A stretch of 64,000 nucleotides of DNA from the NCBI GenBank assembly GCA_026874595.1, contig CM049313.1, positions 30,006,008 to 30,070,007 on the forward strand, in the 5' to 3' direction. The DNA is from Sipunculus nudus. Lineage: Eukaryota > Annelida > Sipuncula > Golfingiida > Sipunculidae. The notes beneath the pieces were generated by a model. That model made no database searches. It saw nothing but the letters and a program-made list of their open reading frames with translations, and had not been told where the DNA came from. The position numbers and the translations under genes are program-made. Numbering within the stretch: the stretch's first letter is position 1; each line of letters starts with the position of its first letter. Positions 57,832-64,000 of the stretch are shown in pieces.

Positions 57832-58800
57832 CAAGGAGTTTACAGGGATGGAGTATCTAGTGAGAGTCTGGCCGTGTCGGATGTTGCTGACGGGGGTCAT
57901 AAACTCGCTGCTCTAAGGCACAAAGAGATGCCGCTGATAAGCCCGGTGCTAATTGATACAGCGCGAGAGACCCCCCTTCGGCGTGACTTCGGCATTATTG
58001 TGACAAGGATGAGAAAGTTTCTCCCCAATTTTATCTCCGGTAGTATTTAATATAAATTGTTAAACAATCATAAGTTTGAACACCATATGTTCATATGTGT
58101 GGGAAACGTGTGTGAAGCTGTCGTTGCTTATGACGCCTGAGCTATAGCTTGGCTGCGGTAAATATGGGCGATAATACGAGAACAACGCCGTCAGTGACAG
58201 ATCGGGCGATGGCTCACTGTTATCCATCAAGATGAAAGTCATCCGATCATAAGCGTCAAATTTTTTTTTATCGACGGAATACTATAATACCTGGCTAATT
58301 ATTAATACAAGTCAGAAGTGTGGGAACTGATGGATTTTTTTATAATTTCGAAGTTATTCAGGGAAAGTAAGGTTTACAATTAACAGTCGTCTGTCATGAA
58401 TAACGGCAGAAGTCGATGTAGAGTGACCGCATCTATCCCAAAATCGATCAAGTGATTCCTCAACACGAGACCTCTCTAGATATATTTGTTGCGCATAATT
58501 CTTGACAAAACAAACCATTTGCGCTTTCATAATTTCGGTTAATGTTATTCCAGTGATTTACTGCTCAGTTACTGGATAAATCGCTCTCCGCTTCAGCGAG
58601 CTAAAGCGGACCACAGAAGTAACATCTAGCAGGCTCGCTTTATCAAGGGCCGTGCCGCCGCTGCGCCTGACACCGCGGCACAATAGGCGCACAATAGAGT
58701 TAATGGGCTTATCATGTCTTAATTGCAATTAGCGCACGACTGACACTCGCGACCTGGCAGGGCTTCTGACAGTTGTTACTCCATCCCTGTAAACTCCTTG
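57832..58800. mobile_element. 969-bp DNA element, perfect 24-bp TIRs, 7-bp TSD
   Basis: CAAGGAGTTTACAGGGATGG and the next four bases (57,832-57,855) are matched perfectly in reverse at 58,777-58,800. The flanks share GTAGAAT (57,825-57,831 and 58,801-58,807). The interior is CpG-rich compared with the surroundings, with GATAAGCCC...TAA blocks on both arms in inverted orientation, and no transposase frame. Seven-base duplications are unusual; hAT and P elements usually give 8. Confidence 0.9.
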
Positions 58801-58807
58801 GTAGAAT

Positions 58808-59685
58808 ATACCTGCTATGTAAATATAGGAGTCCACGTGTATATGATGCTAGTTATTGCTCTCTGTAATGGACCAAGCTTATAGGAGTCTTTCATTTCTC
58901 TATAAGTATATATAAATGTTGTTGTCCTTCACATTATAAGGTATGAAACAGGCTAATTTGTTTAACAGGATTCTGATCTATCGGGAAAGTTTTACCCTTA
59001 AATGTTCTTTTACTGGAAGTGGAACAGTGGTAACTGAACACCTGAGACACAAGTCAAGAAATTGCTGTTCGATTGTTAGATATGTTATGTTGTACATACT
59101 GAGTATGGAGAATATGTGTGTCAGAGCTTGTAAATGTATCAAATGTGCTAATGCCTTTGTTAAGTACAGTTTTAATTTCATGTCATTTCAGTTGACGGTT
59201 TACTTCTGATGTGTTTGGAATAAAACGGTGTTCAAAGGTGGTGTTTTCTCATGGTAAGCAACCCTGCGCACAAGTTACAGCCAACAACTGGCAGCCATAT
59301 GCAGTTTATAGGTCCAAACTGAAGAACTCTATGATATGTGATGATATTAGACCCTGGTGGCTTTTATCAAGTTACGAAACTGCATAACAGTGACATTTAT
59401 ATACTTGTCTGATGGACATCTATGTAGTTAAACTTTACACGTCCTGGGAGAAGACAACCAGTGTGATGTTTAACAGTCCAATGAACATGATTGATCTGGT
59501 TTAAAATGCAGTGTCTATGAACTTACTGGTTGTAACCATTCAGTAAATACATTTGCCTTCGAGAAGATATCTGACAGTAAGAAGCAACATTGAACTTTGT
59601 TTGATCTCTGATTAAGCTGCATAACTAATTTACTATGTTTATGAACTTAGTGACTTATTGTTAATACCAGATTATTAATGATGAC
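58808..59685. other. Non-coding stretch
   Basis: AT-rich. A short open frame on each strand near 58,943-59,209 has no recognisable domain. No repeat was seen. Confidence 0.5.
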
Positions 59686-59689
59686 GTCT

Positions 59690-60140
59690 TCCTGAGTGTT
59701 GATCTGAGTTGCAAGACTTGATAGCTAGGGTAGGTACTTGAGAACAGTTTATTCTTACTTGTACTTAATAATCATGTGTTGATCCCAGTTGTAAGATTTG
59801 TCATAACATATTTGTACTTGATGTGTTGATCCCAGTTGTCATTTGACAGCTATCTACATACTTGAAAACAAGGTTTATTCTTACTTGTTCTTAATAATGT
59901 GTTGATCCTGGTTTTAAGACTTGATAGCTGGGCTTTGTACCTATACTTGCTTGTACTTGAGAAAACAGTTTTATACTTACTTGTACTTGATAACAATTAA
60001 CATTTGGATCCCAGTTGTGAGATTTGATAGCCAGCTACATATTTGAGAACAACAATCATACTTATTTGTACTTGATAATTGTTTTGATCCCAGTTGTGAG
60101 GTTTGGCAGTTAGCTACACACTTGTAAACTCTTTTGATGT
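59690..60140. repeat. ~85-bp tandem array (TTGATCCCAGTTGT units)
   Basis: Units contain TGTTGATCCCAGTTGTGAG, ATTTGATAGC(T/C)AGCTACATAC, TTGAGAACAG, TTTATTCTTACTTGTACTTGAT. About six diverged copies, with partial deletions. Confidence 0.85.
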
Positions 60141-60189
60141 GTTCTTAAGTGTGTAGCTAACTGTCATATTTCACATATGAGATCATAAC

Positions 60190-62330
60190 ATCATCAGGTA
60201 CATAAATAAATTACTCATATCTCAAGAGTGGTTCAGTGTGCTGGTCTGAACTTGGCATGTTCATACATCTTGGAGAGTAATCTCATAGATCAGACAGGTG
60301 GCAGCAGCTACTTTCCCATTTTTGTAGAACACACTGATGCCCTTTTCTCAGCCAAATTTGTCTGAAATTGTGCATGTATATAGAACTTAGATACTGGCAT
60401 CTTGCACTCAGGTCTAACAGCGCCATCTGTAAATGTTTTCCTCGCCATCCATCTGTTCGCTTACTTTGTGACAAATCACTTATATCTCAGGAGAGGATGG
60501 ACGTATTGCTAAAATTTTGTATGTTATCTGAATTATATAGCTTATGTTTTAGACAAGGCAGGTGGTGTTACCAGGTTTTTAGAATACAGCAATGTACTTT
60601 TTCACAGTAGTCAGTTGGTGTCTCGGCCTGGAATTTTGCATGTTTAATCTATCTGTAGATATGTTTTTTTGTTTTTTTTTTTGTGAAAATTGCACATTTA
60701 TGAAGAGTTAAATTGGTATCTCTGTTGCTATAGATTTGGAGTCATGTATTGAGATGGTTTAGAAAATAAATATTACATTTAGCAGCATTGGATGATTTCT
60801 GAGCCAAATGATTATAATATTTATTAACAGACCATTTCTAAGCAGTGGTTGTATGTATTGAGATGGTTTAGGAAACACAAAAATTACATTTTGCAGCATT
60901 TGATGATTTCTGAGGCAGATTATAATAGTGATAACAGAACATATCTCAGCAGTGGTTGTGTGTATCGAGATGGTTTAGGAAACTAAATACTGTGGTTGCC
61001 TTTTTGTTCGCGATGGTTTTAATTTCGCGATATTCGCGAATGGGAAATAATCGCGAAAATGAAACCCTCAGGAATAATTGGCCAATGGAGTACGTCCTTC
61101 TTATTTAATGTAGCCAGTATTTGTATGGGAATAGATTAGAACAATGAGAATTGTTATAATAAGTTACATCCATGCAGATATAGGGAAAACGTTCCCCTTA
61201 ATTTGAACTAAACTACCTGTGCTTTGTGTTCGGGCCCATCGTTATATGAGAAAAAATATCACAAACTCATGACTTATTCTCATTTTATAACACACATAGG
61301 TATGGCTTTACCAAATATTAGGGTTCTGGTGAGATCGCGAAAATGAAACCCTCGCAAAACATTAAAAATTGAAAAATCGCGAAAATTTCAGCCTCGCGAA
61401 TATGAAGCCAACCACAGTATTGGATGATATCTGAGCCAAACGATTATAACAGTGATAACAGACCATATCTCAGCAGTGGTTGTATGTATTGAGATGGTTT
61501 AGGAAACTAAATATTGGATGATTTCTGAGCCAAATGATTATAACAGTGATAACAGACCATATCTCAACAGTGGTTGCATGTATTGAGATGGTTTAGGGAA
61601 CTAAATATTGATGATTTCTGAGCCAAATGATTATAATAATGATAACGGAGCATATCTTTGCAGTGGTATATATTGAGATGGTTAGGAAACTAAATATTGC
61701 ATTTGGCAGCATCTGATGCTTTCTGAGGCAAATTATTATTACAGAGATTTTAGTTATAATAGACCATATCTCAGCAGTGGTTGTATGTATTGACATGCTT
61801 TAGGAAAGTAAATATTGTATTTGGCAATATTGAGTCATATTTTTGAAAGTGGGCATATGAGGAACAAGCTTTTTTTTACATTAATGCATATCGTAACCAA
61901 GTCTGGTGGGCCATCTGCAATTGTTTCAATGTCTGGTCCATCCATGTATTTGCTTTTGGTTAAAATCATATCTAAGGAGTGATTCAATGTATTGGCCTGG
62001 AATTTGGCATGTGCATCAATCTTGAAGTTTTCTCTATACTGAGACCAGGCAAGTGACACCATCTGTTATACTGTTTTTGAAGAATAAGTGTAATTCCTTT
62101 TCTCAGGAATGGTTTGTCGTATTAGCCATATATTATGCATGTCAATAGATCTTGGATACCTCCATCTTGCACTCAATACTGGGTGGCGGCAAATGCAATC
62201 TTTTTGCAAGGCAAGCATCTGTGCATTTGCTTTGGTTGAAAATTGCTCATACCTAAAGAGTGGTTCAATGTGCTGGTTATGACATGCTTTGGTTTGTTCA
62301 ATAAATACTTGGTAATATGTCAAGAATATT
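60190..62330. repeat. Diverged tandem arrays (~100 bp and ~300 bp units)
   Basis: Around the MITE are copies of GTGGTTGTATGTATTGAGAT, GGTTTAGGAAACTAAATATTG, ATGATTTCTGAGCCAAATGATTATAA and GATAACAGACCATATCTCAGCA (60,740-60,990 and 61,420-61,800). Outside these lie longer units with TCATATCTCAAGAGTGGTTCA, ATGTGCTGG and CCATCCATGT(A)TTTGCTT (about 60,210-60,620 and 61,900-62,300). Confidence 0.8.
60990..61417. mobile_element. 428-bp MITE with TA target duplication
   Basis: CTGTGGTTGCCTTTTTGTTCGCGA at the left faces the reverse of TTCGCGAATATGAAGCCAACCACAG at the right. TA flanks both ends. The host repeat reads AACTAAATA|TTGGATGAT across the site, as uninterrupted sister copies do. Repeated CGCGAAAATGAAACCCTC lies inside both arms. 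The TA duplication fits a Tc1/mariner-like source, although other TA-inserting families exist. Confidence 0.9.
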
Positions 62331-62539
62331 GTAATTGTTTTTGTTTTGGTGAGGAAATGTACTGGAAGTTCCGTTGATAATTACTTGCTTTGTAAAAGTG
62401 TGAGGCAATTAGATAATATTCATTGTGCAGAGCAGTTTATATTTCTCTTTGTGTTACACTTAATATTTGCTGAACTTTTTGTTAATTTTGGGAGATTTGG
62501 GCCAGGTTAAAAGAGACAGCTAAAAATTTGGCTAAAATA

Positions 62540-63030
62540 TATGCAAGAAACGCATGCTGCATATCTTGCATTATGCAAATCTTGGATAATTTTAAGCAAG
62601 ATTTTGCAAATTAAGCAAGATTTCATATTTAGCAAGAAAAAAATCTTGCATAGTGAAATTTTCTTGCTTATTTAAGCAAGATTTTATTAAGCAAGATCTT
62701 GCTTAGCTCATTTAAATAATTCGCCTCTATTTCTGACATAATTCTTGCTTAATGACCTTTTCTTGCTTAACATTTAAGCAAGATTTTATTAAGCAAGATC
62801 TTGCTTAGCTCATTTAAATAATTCGCCTCTATTTCTGACATAAATCTTGCTTAATGACCTTTTCTTGCTTAAATATTTAAGCAAGATTTTGTATTAAGCA
62901 AGATCTTGCTTAAGCTCATTTACATAATTCGCCTCTATTTCTGACATAAATCTTGCATAAAATTTAAGCAAGATCTGGCATAATTTCCTTCATAATTTCT
63001 GGCATAAATCTGGCATAAATCTTGCTTGTC
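62540..63030. repeat. Palindromic AAGCAAGATCTTGCTT element, copy 2
   Basis: Three tandem ~100-bp units (about 62,678, 62,780 and 62,876) hold TTTAAGCAAGATTTTATTAAGCAAGATCTTGCTTAGCTCATTT-like sequence, AATTCGCCTCTATTTCTGACATAA and CTTGCTTAATGACCTTTTCTTGC. The 16-bp dyad AAGCAAGATCTTGCTT is perfect in each. Related to 33,850-34,260. Confidence 0.85.
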
Positions 63031-64000
63031 ATTTCGTAAGGGTTTGAAATTACAAACACATTATTAAGGTTCTTTCAAACACATTGACAATAGACCTGGC
63101 TCTGGAGGGACCTGGTGCAGTAGGGTCCACTGACCACACACAAAGGGCTCACCCGGAGCCAACTGTTATGCAATAGTACTTTTCCCCGTTTCCAAATAAC
63201 AAAAGCTGATCAACCTGAAATTTTGAAAGACCACAATTTGTTTTCTTTAAAAAAGCAAGAAATACTTCCCTTTTCGTTGAAATTGTGTGTATTCCCCTGT
63301 CCTGAAGCACAATCAAAACATCTTTTCAAGACACAACCAGAAGTATTTCTGGATAAAATTTGGTGTAACTGAGAGAGCACCAAAAGTGTGTCTACTCTCT
63401 TTTACTGCACCAGGTGACCCTGGTGCACTTGTATGTTAAGTTTTAAATGTTGTATGTGCTGTATGTTGTATATAAGTGTTATTACTAAGGCTAAACTATT
63501 TTAAAATTAACTTTTTTTAAATATCTAAATTATGATTCAACTCATAGATTTCAGAGAGATGTAAGGAAAATAAAACTTGTTAATAAAGATCTATGGTTTT
63601 AAAATAATTTTCTGCAGAGTATCTCACAGTAATCATATGATTCCACAGAAAATGGATGTCAACTGTCATATTGTTAATCTAACTGTAAATATGAAACAGT
63701 GAGTAGCATGCATAATCTTTTAATAACAATACATTAAATACAAATTTAAACATGTTTCTACACTCATAAATAAATAAAGACTGAAATTACATATTTATGT
63801 TTGATTTCTCTGTTTGCTGATAAATGATATGTAGTATATCCATGATCAGACTTCTGACATCCACGTTCTACTAAAAGTAAAACTGTCAAGACTCAACTTC
63901 AAGTCAAACAAGTTTTCTTCTGAAGGTCATTCACGGCGTCAAAAGTTCATAAAATTATTAATATATGTTACAGCTACTGCTATTATTTATTTTCTAACAA
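63031..64000. other. Non-coding stretch
   Basis: No gene was recognised. A 13-bp inverted repeat, ACCTGGTGCAGTA / TACTGCACCAGGT (about 63,110 and 63,403), brackets about 300 bp. Confidence 0.5.

Noticed and set aside
58943-59209. 88-codon plus-strand frame with several Cys
   Set aside because: No domain pattern, overlapping antisense frame, no splice context.
63109-63416. Inverted repeat ACCTGGTGCAGTA bracketing ~300 bp
   Set aside because: Only 13 bp, with no target duplication found; may be a MITE but unsupported.

Overview
The window is AT-rich animal DNA dominated by transposable elements. Pointers are spliced genes with GT-AG introns, AATAAA signals, several metazoan retroelement classes, dense microsatellites and long tandem repeats. 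The repeat style (diverged 100-330 bp tandem arrays, TTTGTCAGTATGTCTGTCTG-type repeats, RRM-bearing Ty3/gypsy Gag) suggests a marine or freshwater invertebrate, most likely a mollusc or another lophotrochozoan. That placement is an inference. No rRNA, tRNA or CRISPR array was recognised.

Layout. 1-6.8 kb: non-coding AT-rich DNA, a duplicated AT microsatellite, a possible promoter with a short first exon (4.28-4.39 kb) and a five-copy ~180-bp tandem array (4.6-5.5 kb). 6.85-10.99 kb: dispersed repeats and a ~331-bp tandem array whose units each carry a CTCF-like motif. 10.9-12.6 kb: relic LINE. 13.2-22.6 kb: decayed Ty3/gypsy element (minus strand) with LTR-like repeats, a Lys-type primer site and a 2,049-bp non-autonomous hAT element nested in its 5' untranslated region. 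23.2-25.1 kb: a second dispersed-repeat copy, then a CpG-containing promoter with a short first exon. 25.5-26.9 kb: decayed BEL/Pao-like gag. 27.0-27.4 kb: CTGCAGTA-type satellite. 28.8-33.7 kb: nearly full-length L1/Tx1-type LINE (minus strand) broken by a few stops and frameshifts. 34.5-42.9 kb: complete young Ty3/gypsy element (minus strand) with ~99% identical LTRs, an RRM-Gag, a canonical A_AAA_AAC slippery site and a damaged pol. 44.6-45.4 kb: small inverted-repeat element.

45,452-57,565 is the most notable locus: a ~12.1-kb CACTA/EnSpm-like DNA transposon. It has CACTGAAAA termini, a TA flank at both ends, subterminal arrays of the dyad TTAGTC-N4/5-GACTAA, and two minus-strand genes. 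One is an 819-residue intronless C2H2-finger plus Tnp2-like transposase. The other is a seven-exon gene predicted to encode 502 residues (SAMD3-like family by eye). All its exon phases agree, so both genes look intact.

57.8-64 kb: a 969-bp element with perfect 24-bp terminal inverted repeats and a 7-bp target duplication, several tandem arrays, a 428-bp TA-flanked MITE inserted in one array copy (the empty site is visible in sister copies), and a palindromic AAGCAAGATCTTGCTT repeat family also present at 33.9 kb.

The retroelement genes make cDNA-copying machinery (Gag shell, protease, reverse transcriptase, RNase H, integrase, or endonuclease plus RT for the LINE). The CACTA transposase would cut the dyad-bearing ends, with the spliced second protein as a possible partner. 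No complete host gene was identified; only two candidate first exons were found.
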